NCBI GenBank assembly: GCA_023374045.1
Contig: CM041783.1
Coordinates: 119,351,503 to 119,415,502 of the forward strand
DNA: 64,000 bases
From: Limonium bicolor
Lineage: Eukaryota > Streptophyta > Magnoliopsida > Caryophyllales > Plumbaginaceae
Reading direction: 5' to 3'
The translations under genes and the position numbers were made by a program. The notes beneath the pieces were generated by a model, which ran no database searches, had not been told where the DNA came from, and saw nothing but the letters and a program-made list of their open reading frames with translations. Below are positions 23,851-37,268 of this stretch, piece after piece. Each line of letters starts with the position of its first letter. Within the stretch, counting starts at the first letter, position 1.

Positions 23851-25950
23851 AGATTTTACAGATTTGGAGTTTCTAAATCTGTTACAACTCCATTCTTCAC
23901 CATTGATCTTCCAATCTTCACCAAACTATAATCCTCATGTTTTAGCACCTAATTACTCATCTAAACCACCTTAAACCACTCACCATTGATCTTCCAATCT
24001 TCACCACTATATCACATGGTCACGGTTTTAGCCACCTGAATATAATCATCTAAACCACCTATACAACACAAAGCACCAAGCCACTCACTAAACTCATGAT
24101 TAATTCCACTCAAAAACTCCACTTTATATTTCAAAACTAGTTTTCTTGTTCTTTTAACTTCTTGTAACAGATTTGGTACCTCTTTTACCATTCAATAATG
24201 CCATTTCCAGCACTTCAATTGACATTATTTCTACTCCTCATACTCACTTCTCCTTAGTTTGGTTTCCAAACCATTAACCACTCACCTCAAACCCCTTAAA
24301 CAACCTAGTTCTTTCCTCTAAACAGAACACTCAAGACCATAAATTCCTAGGTGAATTTTGACAGCACCTACTTACTTTCCTAAGCATTTTCACCACACTA
24401 AAACAGCTCACAACACTTCTCACACCTGTTTGGTTTAGGCATTAATAAGCACACCAAATTCCCATGGTTCACACATATGCCTAGCTTAGTTTCCTAGGCT
24501 TGTTTGCACACTTAAAACCACATTAAACATTCCATTCAACTACAATATTGTGGTACATTACTACTCAAGTTCAAGGTTGTTTATACAACACTAACATAAG
24601 TTTTCCCAAGGCAAATGAAACCAACACAAGGTAAGCTCATTACCTTGTCTATTCTCGGTTTTACTCCTCTTCTTCCTCTTCCTTTTTGCTCCATCTTTCT
24701 CTTCTTGTTTCACACCAAACAAAGGAGCATAGATTGCAACTACAATCATATCCCCACACACATATATCAAGCTTATTAATTTAATTTTTCCCACATAAAA
24801 ACTAGCATTTCAAGAACTAGTTTTTAGGCTCTAGCTTAGATATTACCTTAGAGTATTCAAAGGATGGCTTGGCAATCAATTGATGGAGTTCCCAAGCTTC
24901 CACAAGAGCAAGGAGCTCACGGCTGAAATGGGGAATTTTCAACGTGGAGAATTTTCCCAAAATTGAAAGAAGAACAAGCTAAGAATGATGAGCTTTTGCT
25001 TATATTTTTACCTTAAAGCATTAAGGTGATGATGGAGAGTCAGAGCACCCTTCAAGCTTCAAAAGCTCCAACACCCATGGAAGTGAAGGTGGAGGAATCA
25101 AGGTTTTGAGGGTGGAAAACGTAGCCCTCGCCGATACGAATCTAACAGTATAATTTTTGTGTGATTTGGTGGGGAATCGAACAAGATAATGGAGGAAGAA
25201 GGTGGGTGTGTGCTCACTTGTGTGAAATCGCCGATTGACAGAGGAGGAAGAAGAAGGAGCTCTGGTGGGGAAAGAAATTACCGTGAGTGTTAGAAGAGAA
25301 TAGGGGAGTGAGGGTATTAAAGCCCCATTTAACTATTCACTCCCTTTACTTTAATATTTTGTCCTTTTGTGACTAAATAAACTAGCTTGTTTATTTAAAT
25401 GTGTGTGTATGTGTATCACTTAAAACCGGCCCCACCTTAGTAGTGACCCGGTCGTTTTCGACTTTTCGAATTAAACGCGTTTCGTCTCCTGGTTTCGTCA
25501 CTATTCACTTACCGGGTCCGTTTCCGGAATTTTCTCGTTTAATTAATTTTAATGGTTATTAAGCTCCATTAATACTTATTTTAGTTATTTAATCAACTAT
25601 ATTTTTACGGGTCCGTTTGACCACTTAAAGTCACGTTTTCGGGTTTTCTCAAAAAACGTGCTTTAAAACTCCGTTAGCGTTTTAATCCATTATTTGGATC
25701 CGTTTTCTTCGGGAATCATTCCCGTATACTAATTAGGCCTAACTAAGCCTTAGGAATCCATCTCGGACCCTTACGAGATCATATATCTCTTATTCTCATT
25801 TAACGCGCATTTTAGCGTTTTTCGCTTTTCAAGTGTTTTCTCTTTTCTTTTGGTTTTATTTTCTTTACCAATACTCTTTAGGCACCATTAGGCCTTTAAT
25901 AATCATATTAGAGTAACTTAATCGCCATTTTTAGATCTGGGGTATTAAAA

Positions 25951-25985
25951 TCTACCCCCTTAGGAACTTTGTCCTCAAAGTTGGT
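25951..25985 (-). other. Polypurine tract of family B element
   Basis: On the minus strand this reads a purine run containing CCTAAGGGGGTAGA just before the LTR, preceded by 'tttgaggacaaagtt'. This is the usual 3' end arrangement of Tekay/Del-like gypsy elements. Confidence 0.75.
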
Positions 25986-28900
25986 GAATCTAAATGGTTA
26001 CTCTCATGGGCACGCTATGCCAAGGTTATAATACATGTATAACCTTACAGACTCCACAAGTCAGTCACATTACATACTACACATACCACACACAAATCAC
26101 AGCATGTATAGCAATCAAAAATACTCTTTTACTCTCTCCATGGAATCGGTCCGAAGACAAGAAGGCACTACAGTCCTCGAAACCATATCGAGTAATACAC
26201 TACTGATCCCTCAGGTACCGGTCACGTTGAACACTTACACTTTCTGGTTCACGGCCGTTTCATGACAAATGGGCACTTATTCTCTCTGGCCCACGGTCCC
26301 TTCGGTTCTGATCAAAACGTTACACATATACATATCCTCAGGCACTCTGGTTGACTCACTCAACACAGGATCGTCTCAGGGTACTCTCCCCGTCCCGCTG
26401 CCTTTGGAAAAATCACACACTGTCCACCCCCAACCGGTCACTTAGGACCGCCGCACGTACGGTGCAATGGTTTCAAAACTAGTACACGCCCACCGTTCTA
26501 CCGGTCATCAAGACTTAAGGCCGTAGCCATCGGCGGGTGATAGCAGTTTAAAAAACCAGTTTCCATTTCCATCTTCATACTTGAAGAAATTCCTTTTCAA
26601 TTCTGTTTGGAAATTGTTTTTTGAAACATCACACAACTCCAAATCAAATTATGTAGCTGCATCTTTTCTTAGCGTGATTACTTGTGACCACTTATAGGGA
26701 GCTTCGAGAATCACCAACCCTGATGTGATCAGCATCATGTTGAAAACTATCCTTCCACTCAATTTGTGTTCGGTTTCCCTTGATCGCTAGCAGATCAGTT
26801 CCACCTCCCTACGTCAGTTTCAAACAATCAGATTGTCAAACCTTTTCGTTTTCTATCTTTACTCTGTACCTTTCTAGTCATATTCACGAAACAATCGTTT
26901 CAATTCATCTCTAGTTCCTAGTACTTAGGTCATTTGTCATTCTCATTGCTTCACTACTTTACCTAGGTATTCCATACTTATGGCCTCTTTACTCAAATTG
27001 TTACTTAATTTAAAATATATAACATACACTCCAAAGGATGGAACTCACTCCATCAATCATTCTCAAAATAAAATCACCTAGGGACTCACTCCCTACAAGG
27101 TTCCACACCAAACGGTTTTCATACCAATTCGTACTCATTATGTCTCATGTCTAATCTCACTAGACATATACTATAGGGATTCTCATTCCCTAAGAGTCTC
27201 TCTACTCCTCTTTTCATAATATTCACATACCGTTACTTGCATCACTCTGCACAATAATCATTATTCACACATGGAATGGGGTACATGTTTTATGTAACAT
27301 AAGTTCCAATCACATCAAAACAATTTCTTTTGCTATGCACATAGTAGTTTACGCACTAAACTAAAACCTACTCTAAGCGGTTTTCGCGCCCTACCCCCCT
27401 TAAAAGGGGTTCCGCCCGCGTAACTAACCACATGTTTATCACCGAACCTTGGTTCACTAATTTCGAGTATCATGAAGTGTTTTAACTTTAATGTGGTAAT
27501 TAACTCATAACCGGTTCGTTTCTAGCCTCTAAGGCTTCAAGGCGTTTACATGAGCCATCTACTCATGTTTGCCATGTATACTTAACTTTGAATTATGGTC
27601 CACAGCTTCTGCTGCGTGACCTGACAACTAGAGCTTAATTCGCCCGTTTGATGTTCTCAATGTATTTAATTCACGCTCCCTTTTATCCCTTTGTTTCTTG
27701 GGAATAGGTTTTCAATCGTCGCTAGGTATCTCTTACCGTATCGAATTCGATGAGTTATAGATTTTCTCTCCAATTCTCTAGGAATCTATTTCGTATAACA
27801 CTGTATACCTTGTGATTATTTACTTACTTTCCCGACTTGTTGGTCGGTTGAGGTCAAGCTACTACTTAATATGTAGTGCTTCCTCGTTAAATAGTGCTTC
27901 TCAATATTTTTATTCATTTATTTTTGTACACAATTCCTCCTTCATACTTCTCTGCATTAACCATTCATCGGTCCTGGGACCTGTGTTTACAGCCCCATTC
28001 TTCGTGCATCTTTGGCCAAAGGCCGCACGGTTATTTCTTTAGATTCTCGCTCAACGGCTTCGTTGACATTTCTCAATTCCTGGCTCTCCCACTCGATCAT
28101 TACCGCACAAGTGCAATACCAAAACACTCAGTCATACAGAGTGCAGAAGTGTAAACCCTTGACAGTAAATCTCTCATGGGATAGGAATGATTATCTCCTT
28201 TACCACATTTTCTCATTAGCTTCATATCATTATCTGATTATACTCCTACGATGGCCACTCGCTGTGTACCATGTTCTTACTTATTACTACATATTCGCTT
28301 ACACAATGGCGTCCGCTACTAGTTTAGCTTCCGCTCATATACTCCCACCATTTATACCTATGGCTTGCCATTCATTTGGCTCAATAAAATATACTACTCC
28401 AAACTCTTACTACGCTTACTGCGCATCGTTTACTCTGCAATTCATACTGCACACATGCAGTGTTTACTACTAATCCGATTACTCTCTCGGTTTCTTTCCA
28501 TTGCTATCAAGGTTCCTCTTTACACTCTACTATTGTTCATATTCTCCTTGGCAATATACACATGCTCAAGTTTCACTACCCCCCCTAGCGGTTCCCATTA
28601 CATACTTAGGTGTAGCCTTTCCCTGGAGGATTCACGCAATTACTGCTCCATAGGCCCCATAATCACAAGTGGTATCCCCACTCTAAGGTAGTGGTTCGTT
28701 CTCCACCATTTCTTTTATGCCTTTTATGCATAGGTTTTGTACGTTTAAATCTACGAACGGTACATTGCCTCGCCACGCTCCATGCGGCTGTTTATACAGG
28801 TTTCTCCTTCTCCGTATGCCATTAAATGGTTGGAAGATATTACTGGGCTCTTGTTATGGTTGTCTCACCACACACTTCCGTACCTGGAAGGCCCTTTTGT

Positions 28901-31005
28901 ACTTTGATATTAATTCATGCCCTCTAGCAATTTAGGGTATCCCTTGTTACGAGGATCCCTTCGGGTTCTACCCGAGTGTTTGCTTTAACACTTGTGTTCT
29001 CAACACGATGTTTCGTTCAACTACTGTTGACTCCGGCACCCTTCTCGGATTGCTCTTGGGTGTTACTGATTTTGCCATCTCATTTGGCCTGAATTCATGG
29101 GTATATTCAGTTCCTTACTCCGTCTTGCGGTTATATGCTTGACTATCCCGTTTAGGGGTAATGTCTCCCATTATTGGGTAGATCCTTGATACTTTTCCTT
29201 ACCTACTTAATTAGGTCGTTATTCTCTTAGTGAGATATACTGTGGGAATTCTATCCCGTTCATCAAACATTAATAAGTTCATTTAGGCATTCGCCTTATT
29301 GCTTACACTGGTATCCATTCCAGTTATTTGGTATTTTTCCTCCTTGATTTCTGAGACTTATCCAATGTCTATACTAATAACTCTGTGCTTCTCGCACTTA
29401 TCCACGCTATGTCCTTAGGTCCGTTACCTTACTGGTTTCTAGACTCCTTAGCTTCGTAAACTTCTTTGTGTTCTTCGATCATTCGAGGTGTCCAACTGTC
29501 TTGGTTTGAATTGGCTCTTTCGTCGTCCTAGTATGGAGTGGGCTACTTCCCGTGTACCGTACTCTACTTGTATACATACATGGAGTATCTTTTGATACGT
29601 TGCCACTTACCCGACTAACTCATAATTGGTCTGTCAGCCCGCAAGCTCCTTCGGAGTGCGGTCGTCCCATGTCTCGTTGTGTACACTTGTAGTGTCGGTC
29701 ACACGCCTAGATGAAGTATTCTGCTGCCAACTCCTCTTATATCGTTCAATGATAATTTACCGTGGTTCTCTGGTTTGGTTTTGAAAATTTGGGGGGTTTT
29801 TGGAAAATTTTGCGTTTGAGAGAAAAGTTGAGTTTGAAAGAAAATCTTCATAGCATTTCATGCCGGTTGCTTCTTACCGAGTCCAGCTTCTCGCTGACTG
29901 GCATGTTCTTCATACAGTGATCAGGCCATTAGGCTTTTTAAGGTTTCATTTCAGAATTCTTAAGGTTTGTGGTGCTATATTGGCTTCTCTTGCCGTCTTG
30001 GTACTTGCTAAGTACTTGTCACTTGTCAAAGTTCCTCTTAACAGTCCTGTTAATACTGCACTTGCCGTGGCAAGTGCGCGGTACAGGCGGTTTTTTAGGT
30101 TAACTCATACCGGTCGCGGTATCGTTCACATTGTATTTGGTAGCCTTGTCGGCTCTTCCTTGACCTTTAATTGGATAACTCCTCCTTAGAGCTGCTTCTC
30201 ATTCCTCTTGACATGACTGTCATTCATTCAGGTGCTTCTCCACAATTCGAGTTCCTTAATTACTTTAATTCTATGCTTTACCTCGTTGCTCGTTCCCACG
30301 TCTTTACTGTGGTTACTGAGGTTTAACTCATTTAGGCACTACTTTTGTAGTCCTATTCGGGTACATCCCATAATTACGCTTGTAGCTGTCTAAGCTACAT
30401 CAGTTAAGTATTGCAACCTCTTTGGGTGTGGCAGGGTGGGTGCATCTACCTTTGACTAGATTCTTAGTCATACGTATACCATTGGTGGTATTTTAACTAT
30501 GGCGGTCCGTAGACATGTGCCCCGGTTCTCGTTAGTTCTCATGAGTCCGCCTTACTGCACAGTTGGTGCTTTCCTTCTTGCTGCTGCTCGACCAGCTGGG
30601 TTCTCGCGACTGCTAAGCATGTCGCCCCGAGCTGCCACAGATTCTGGTCTCCCTGGAATAGGATGTCTCGATCTTTCGCCTGTGAGTGCGGTTACTATCA
30701 TTCCAGCGGGATCCATCTCCGGGGTTTCCGGTTCTCAGGATCTCTACCGCATGACAGTTCTGGTTCATATTGAAATATTTATATACTGCCAGATCGGGTT
30801 TCCCGTCTCTCTGGCGTTCTTTCCTCCCGAGCTTTTAATACGGGGATTGTGGAGGGCGGGTTTGGTATTGTAGGTATCCAGATCATACTGGAAGTTCCTA
30901 ACTAGCGTATCTCTCACGCTACCACTCAACCCTTAGCCCTAAGCCTCTAATTCCTAACTCGGTATTTCCTAAGCTCGGTATTTCCAGTCATCAGAGCGAT
31001 ACTTC
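25986..31005 (-). mobile_element. Internal region of family B element, non-coding
   Basis: This stretch of about 5 kb has no recognisable gag or pol motif on the minus (sense) strand and dense stops. Plus-strand ORFs up to 153 codons (28012-28473, 30499-30873, 29860-30189) are antisense to the element and show no domain I recognise. A 45-base phrase near 28118-28163 (CAATACCAAAACACTCAGTC, then TACAGAGTGCAGAAG) also occurs at 50661-50705 in the family C LTR. Several small hairpins are visible (for example around 27396-27412). I see nothing else to support. Confidence 0.6.
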
Positions 31006-31017
31006 GCTCTGATACCA
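31006..31017 (-). other. tRNA-iMet primer binding site of family B element
   Basis: The minus strand reads TGGTATCAGAGC four bases after the LTR end TGTTACA. It fixes orientation and identifies 31022-35360 as the 5' LTR. Confidence 0.9.
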
Positions 31018-31614
31018 TTTTTGTAACACCCCAACCGTTAATCTCATCATTACCTCTTAATCACGCAGCGGAACTCTAATTACAACGAGGGTGAAACAAC
31101 GTCGTTAGCCACCCATGTGGCTAACCAGGCTAAACTTACATACCGTAACGGTCTGATGAACTGGAACAACCGAGTACACAATACAATACAATACCCAACT
31201 CACTTCTTTACTATACCGAGTCTACAATATATGGATGCCGACAACATATTCGGTCTTACACCTCTTTCAATACATAAGTAATTAAATCTAACTACCCATG
31301 CAACCCACCGACCCCGTCCTACTCTCGAACGGTAACATCTTCGGTGTACCTGTAAAATAAAAACATCGCCCCTAGGGGCTCAGCTTAACGCTGCATATGA
31401 AATTCGCATACCCCGAGCGCTAACCGGGGTACGCCGACTACTTTGTCGGATATACATGGAGTTCATTTTAGTCAAACAACATGCATCATAGCAATACAAG
31501 AGTACATGTAATACTCGAGGAATCTACATCCAATCACGGAGCACAATTCCTAACTAACATAACAAGGTTGTTAGTTGTATCTGTTTACTCTTAGGCCTTG
31601 AGGGTTATACCTCA

Positions 31615-31845
31615 CTATGCCTGGTTTACTTATTCAATATCTCACCCGCTCTCTCGGGTTACTTGTTCATATACCACCCATTCTCCTGGGCTACTCGTAT
31701 TATACTCACCCATTCTCTCGGGTTCTTATACTTATTATCTCACCCACACTCTTGGGTTACCTATTCTCATTATCTCACCCACACTCTTGGTTATCTATTC
31801 TCATTATCTCACCCACACTCTTGGGTTAATTATACTCAAGCTCTT
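31615..31845. repeat. Minisatellite in family B 5' LTR
   Basis: About six units of roughly 34-35 bases. Clean copies contain CACCCACACTCTTGGGTTAC then 'ctattctcattatct'. Each unit has a CCCA...TGGG dyad. An older family B LTR (39395-39425) carries only about one unit, so copy number varies. Confidence 0.9.
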
Positions 31846-33083
31846 GCAGCTTCTCGAGACGCTACAGGTCTCCTACGTCACGCTTGTTACTCTTAGTACA
31901 TACTTAAGCCAAACTCATGGCTCTCTAGCATAGTCTTACTTCCCCGGTTTCGACCCTACTCTGGGTCTAGCATGGTGGGAAGGTTCAACTAGCTCACGGA
32001 ACTCTCTCTTAGTTCCTAGCTCTTCTACTTAGGCCCGACTGCTCTCGGACTACTTACATTCCCATACACTCCTCTCTCAGAGTTATAATAATATTATGTA
32101 TATTAGTCTAGAAGCATCACTCTCGATGTTTCTAATGACCTTGGGAACATTACTTAAGTTTGGTTAACCTTAGGTTTTAAGAGTTACCCATACATTTACT
32201 TTACTCATACTTCGGTTATTTACATATATCAGGTAAAATCCTCATATAGGAGGTCGACCATGTCTCAAGGAGTTACTAATCCCTCAGGTCTCTTTTACCT
32301 TCTTCACTAGTTCACATCTTCGAACTATCTTAAATCCTCTTGAAGGAGGTTCACTATCTTTCATTCTCATTTGTTTCGTGGATTGTTTCAATGTGGTTTT
32401 CTAACCATTATCGGGTATTTACTCAACCCGTACTTCTCCTCACATTCTAGGGAGTTTATATGTTTGCGTTATCGTTATACTTTAACGGATAGTTTGTGTG
32501 TTTTGCACGTTTTCGTTATCATAAGCGTCGACCCGATCTATGGGTCTCTAGCCAAACGTTACTCACTACGAGTCGGTCCATTCACTATGTTAGACACCAC
32601 CGGCATACAAGTATGTTAGCTCATTCAACTACAACAAGGCATACATAATCAAACAAGGGATTATTTTCATGCTTTAATCTTGATTAAGCCGGCACACAAA
32701 CACACAAATCAACGTAACTCGGTTAGCACCGGAGTATGAGAAAATCATACCTTTCACCGGGTTTTTACTTTACCATGGCATCTCACTATGCTCGGGTCAT
32801 GCACGACTCTCTGATAATGTTTCAAACATTATTATTAATACTAAGATCATACCGTACATAATTAAATGCTATTCCCGTATTTTCCCCGTTATCCCCGTTA
32901 ACTCGGTTTTACTTTTGTTAATTTGAGTTCTCACTTCTCAATCACTTCTAACACTTCTAACTTTCTTACACTTCCTAGGGCCTTTACATGTCACCAAACA
33001 AGGCCTTAACATCTTATAACATCATTAACACTTAAACCCCCCATCAATTACAACCTTTAAAATGCTCTCTGTAGGTTTCTAGG

Positions 33084-33350
33084 GGGTGGTCCGGGGTCTT
33101 GTCCCTTACCCTAAGTCCCGGACCAATACTCATCGTAACTCTCGGGTGGAATTCAACACTGGTCCGGGACCTTGTCCCTATCCCAAGTCCCGGACCAAAC
33201 ACCGACTGCACTCTCGGCCTAAATTAATGGGGTGGTCCGGGACCTTGTCCATCTCTCAAGTCCCGACCAAGTACTGGGATGAATTCTCGGTATGAAAACA
33301 GGGGGTGGTCCGGGACTTTGTCCATGGACTAGGTCCCGGACCCTGCTACA
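33084..33350. repeat. Inverted-motif array, GGTCCGGGAC type, in family B 5' LTR
   Basis: Same four-module array as 23583-23850 with a few base differences. It lies downstream of the inferred TATA box on the minus strand, i.e. in the transcribed part of the LTR. Confidence 0.9.
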
Positions 33351-35405
33351 GATTTTACAGATTTGGAGTTTCTAAATCTGTTCACAAACTCCATTCCTTC
33401 ACCATTGATCTTCCATCTTCACCAACTATAATCCTCATGTTTTACCACCTAATTACTCATCTAAACCACCTTAACCAAGCACCAAGCCCACTCACTAACT
33501 CATGCTTAATTCACTCAAAATCCACTTATATTTCATAACTAGTTTTCTTGTTCTTTTAACTTCTTGTAACAGATTTTGTACCCTCTTTTACCATTCAATA
33601 ATGCCATTTCCAGCACTTCATTCAATTGACATTATTTCTACTCCTCATACTCACTTCTCCTTAGTTTGGTTTCAAACCATTAACCACTCACCTCAAACCC
33701 CTTAAAACAACCTAGTTCTTTCCTCTAAACAGAACACTCAAGACCATAAATTCCTAGGTGAATTTTGACAGCACCTACTTACTTTCCTAAGCATTTTCAC
33801 CACACTAAAACAGCTCACAACACTTCTCACACCTGTTTGGTTTAGGCATTAAAAGCACACCAAATTCCCATGGTTCACACATATGCCTAGCTTAGTTTCC
33901 TAGGCTTGTTTGCACACTTAAAACCACATTAAACATTCCCATTCAACTAACAATATTGTGGTACCATTACTACTCAAGTTCAAGGTTGTTTATACAACAC
34001 TAACATAAGTTTTCCCAAGGCAAATGAAACCAACACAAGGTAAGCTCATTACCTTGTCTATTCTCGGTTTTTACTCCTCTTCTTCCTCTTCCTTTTTGCT
34101 CCATCTTTCTCTTCTTGTTTTCACACCAAACAAAGGAGCATAGATTGCCAACTACAATCATATCCCCCAACACACATATCAAGCTTATTAATTTAAATTT
34201 TTCCCACACACAAACTAGCATTTCAAGAACTAGTTTTTAGGCTCTAGCTTAGATATTACCTTAGAGTATTCAAAAGGATGGCTTGGCAATCAATTGATGG
34301 AGTTCCCAAGCTTCCACAAGAGCAAGGAGCTCACGGCTGAAATGGGGAAATTTTCAACGTGGAGAATTTTTCCCAAAATTGGAAGAACAAGCTAAGAATG
34401 ATGAGCTTTTGCTTATATTTTTACCTTAAAGCATTAAGGTGATGATGGAGAGTCAAGAGCACCCCTTCAAGCTTCAAAAACTCCCACACCCATGGAAGTG
34501 AAGGTGGAGGAATCAAGGCTTTGAGGGGTGGAAACGTAGCCCTCGCCGATACGAATCTAACAGTATAATTTTTTGTGATTTGGTGGGGAATCGAACAAGA
34601 TAATGGAGGAAGAAGGTGGGCTGTGTGCTCACTTGTGAAATCGCCGATTGACAGAGGAGGAAGAAGAAGGAGCTCTGGTGGGGAAAGAAATTACCGTGAG
34701 TGTTGAAGAGAATAGGGGAGTGAGGGTATTAAAGCCCCATTTAACTATTCACTCCCTTTACTTTAATATTTTGTCCTTTTGTGACTAAATAAACTAGCTT
34801 GTTTATTTAAATGTGTGTATGTGTATCACTTAAAACCGGCCCCACCTTAGTAGTGACCCGGGTCGTTTTTCGACTTTTCGAATTAAACGCGTTTCGTCTC
34901 CCGGTTTCGTCACTATTCACTTACCGGGTCCGTTTTCCGGAATTTTCTCGTTTAATTAATTTTAATGGTTATTAAGCTCCCATTAATACTTATTTATAGT
35001 TATTTAATCAACTATAATTTTTACGGGTCCGTTTGACCACTTAAAGTCACGTTTTCGGGTTTTCTCGAAAAACGTGCTTTAAAACTCCGTTAGCGTTTTA
35101 ATCCATTATTTGGATCCGTTTTCTCGGGAATCATTCCCGTATACTATTAGGCCTAACTAAGCCTTAGGAATCCATCTCGACCCTTACGAGATCATATATC
35201 TCTTATTCTCATTTAACGCGCATTTTAGCGTTTTTCGCTTTTCAAGCGTTTTCTCTTTTCTTTTGGTTTTATTTCTTTACCAATACTCTTTAGGCACCAT
35301 TAGGCCTTTAATAATCATATTAGAGTAACATAATCGCCATTTTTAGATCCGGGGTATAAAATTAATAATTATCTTTACATTTATGCTTTACTGTTTTGTG
35401 TGAAG

Positions 35406-36716
35406 GGTAAGAATCCAGTGAGTCAGGGTGCGAAAGGTAAGAATCCAGTGCCCGTTCGGGGACGTCGCACCAGGACTTCTGAGGCGCCTAAAAATAAGCT
35501 CGAACTGCCACAAAAACTTGTTAATGTTTTGGGGGCTCGTCAGATGAATCTCTACGACAAGATCATTTTGAAGTCATCTCAAACTAACAACTTCATGATG
35601 ACGCTTCCAAAGTCGATGTTTCACTACGAAGAAGATATGATCACGGCAATCAACTTTGAGGACATCAGAGAGATGATGTGTGGAGATTATCTGAACATTA
35701 GCATTATTCAAGCTTATCTAAAGTAAGTGTTCTTTCCTCATACTGTAAAAACATATAGAATAAGTATCTATGAAGTTACATTGGCTAACTTTTTATAGTA
35801 CATGTGATATAATAGAGGTCTGCTTGAGAGATGTGCTGAGAAGGACATGACCTCCATTACTGCGGTGTGCCCGGAGCGTTTATCGTACGACTCAATCACT
35901 AGGGACCCGGGGAGGTTTTGTAATTACATGATTCATTGCTTCAATGTTGCTGATCGACAGAATAATTATTCATTCTAATGCCGTATCACCAAACGTGAGT
36001 TCTGATATAAAATTACATACTAATTAGCTAACTTTTTTACCTTCATTTCTCATTTCATTTTGTATTTGACATTGTAGCCACCACTGGGCTTTGTTTATAT
36101 TCTGCTGCCTGCACCGCTACTCTGCTCGTTCTAGATCCACTAGGCAGTGGACAGAATTCAACACTGAAGACTTAATTAAAGAGTAAGTTTTATTACTATT
36201 TAATTGTTTGTAAGTTTTTTGAACCAAAATTAATGTACTTGTACATTTTGCTAAACGCTTTTGTTAATATATGTAACAGTTGTTACAAAAAAAACCCCTT
36301 AGGGAGAGTTTGGTGATTTGACCGTCGATTACATCATCAAGTTTGGTAATTCATGTATTTCATTCGTGCTGCTATTATCTTTGTACAATTGTTTTACATT
36401 TGTGAATTTTGGTGATTTAGTGCCCTACCCAAAAGGATTCTAGGAGTTGCGGGTACTACGTGATGCGGTATATGTACGAGTTCTGCGGGGGTACTTCCCA
36501 AGTTTTGATAATGATAAAGACAAGGTAATACGAACGTTGTCTGTATTTAATTCTTTCGGCAGATTTTTTTGTCTTTATCTTAATCTCATTATGTGTTCCA
36601 TTCCTTTTCTTGTTGCAGATTAAAGAGCATTTTGCCAGATTCTCGACTTACAGTCCAAACGACTTGTTTCATATCAGAGAGAGCATGTCAGCCATGTTTA
36701 TGAGAATGGAGTGGTA
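35406..36716 (+). pseudogene. CACTA second gene, 3' exons with Ulp1/C48 protease-like domain
   Basis: This continues the gene at 19279 across the LTR-filled intron. Plausible exons, all with AG and GT edges: 35406-35722, 35799-35994, 36078-36182, 36280-36345, 36421-36524, 36619-36716 (stop TAG). The first is Lys/Arg-rich with a repeated GKNPV phrase, then NLYDKIILKSSQTNNFM. The protease-like part shows HHWALFI (catalytic His candidate), a nearby LDP in a shifted frame (Asp candidate), and QKDSRSCGYYVMRYMYEFC (Gln and Cys of the active site). This is the order H-D-Q-C of C48 SUMO-type proteases. Such domains are known in the second gene of some plant CACTA elements. One-base shifts near 35980, 36105 and 36490 and a stop at 35979 interrupt it, so activity as sequenced is unlikely. 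Confidence 0.75.
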
Positions 36717-36899
36717 GACTAGCTAGCTAGCTCTGATGCTGCTATGATGGATTTTGTTTTTCACAGTTTTCTGCACCGTTTTTGTACTGGTTTACGCTTC
36801 TGTTTTATGCTATTTCTTGCTGAGAGTCATCCTAGCTGTATCTACCATGTATAGGTTACACTGCTACCTTTGTAGCCCTCTGATTCTGCTGGTTGCTAC

Positions 36900-37085
36900 T
36901 GCTGTAACAGATTCTAGCTGTTGTATTGAATATTTTTTGTAATGAATTGCTAGTGCTGCTGCTGTAACAGATTCTAGCTGCTGTATTGAATATTTTTTGT
37001 AATGAATTACTAGCTGCTGTAACAGATTCTACTGTATTGAGTATTTTTTGTTGCTGTAACAGATTCAGCTGTAACAGATTTTCGA
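36900..37085 (+). repeat. Tandem repeat in CACTA 3' untranslated region
   Basis: Four units beginning GCTGTAACAGATTCTAGCTG, each followed by 'tattgaatattttttg', about 60 bases long and shrinking to the right. It lies about 180 bases after the stop of the second gene. Small ORFs across it reflect the repeat. Confidence 0.85.
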
Positions 37086-37268
37086 TCTGGTGTATATTAG
37101 ATGTTATCTCTGTTGCAATTGTGCGCAGAGAATGAATTTGTGTTGTTAGTATTTGATTCAGGTGGTTCAATTGTGCAGTTTCTGCACATTTGTTGGTCTG
37201 ATGCCCTCTGTTGCTTATCTGTTATAATTCTGGCTCTGTTGCAATTATGTAGATTTGTAAAAAAAAAA

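Larger units (their letters stand above)
21189..25950 (-). repeat. 3' LTR of family B element
   Basis: Starts TGTAACACCCCAACC in plus orientation and pairs with 31022-35360. The right limit near GGGGTATTA is approximate: the inner LTR terminus is not a canonical TG on the minus strand. It holds a minisatellite (21780-21965), a GGTCCGGGAC array (23583-23850), AAAACGTGCTTTAA (about 25648) and a GCAGCGGAA block near its 3' end (21233). Confidence 0.85.
21189..35360 (-). mobile_element. Large non-coding LTR retrotransposon, family B (LARD-like)
   Basis: Two long LTRs (21189-25950 and 31022-35360) flank about 5 kb. A primer site at 31006-31017 and a polypurine tract at 25951-25985 both place the element on the minus strand. 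The internal region has no retroviral protein motif and no long minus-strand ORF. LTRs above 4 kb with a non-coding interior match the plant LARD class. It sits in an intron of the second CACTA gene with ATTAA target duplication, so splicing could in principle have tolerated it. The two LTRs differ by many single-base indels plus a 400-base length difference near 22260-22720. Confidence 0.85.
31022..35360 (-). repeat. 5' LTR of family B element
   Basis: Same sequence as 21189-25950 except for numerous one-base indels and a missing stretch of about 400 bases around 32160-32220 (compare 22250-22740). On the minus strand it would supply the promoter; a TATA-like CTTTAATA lies near 34725. It contains the minisatellite at 31615-31845 and the GGTCCGGGAC array at 33084-33350. 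Confidence 0.85.

Noticed and set aside
28012..28473. 153-codon plus-strand ORF
   Set aside because: Antisense to the family B element, hydrophobic low-complexity translation, no recognised domain, overlapping ORFs in other frames.
30499..30873. 124-codon plus-strand ORF near the primer site of family B
   Set aside because: Where gag should lie, but on the wrong strand; its complement has no gag motif either.
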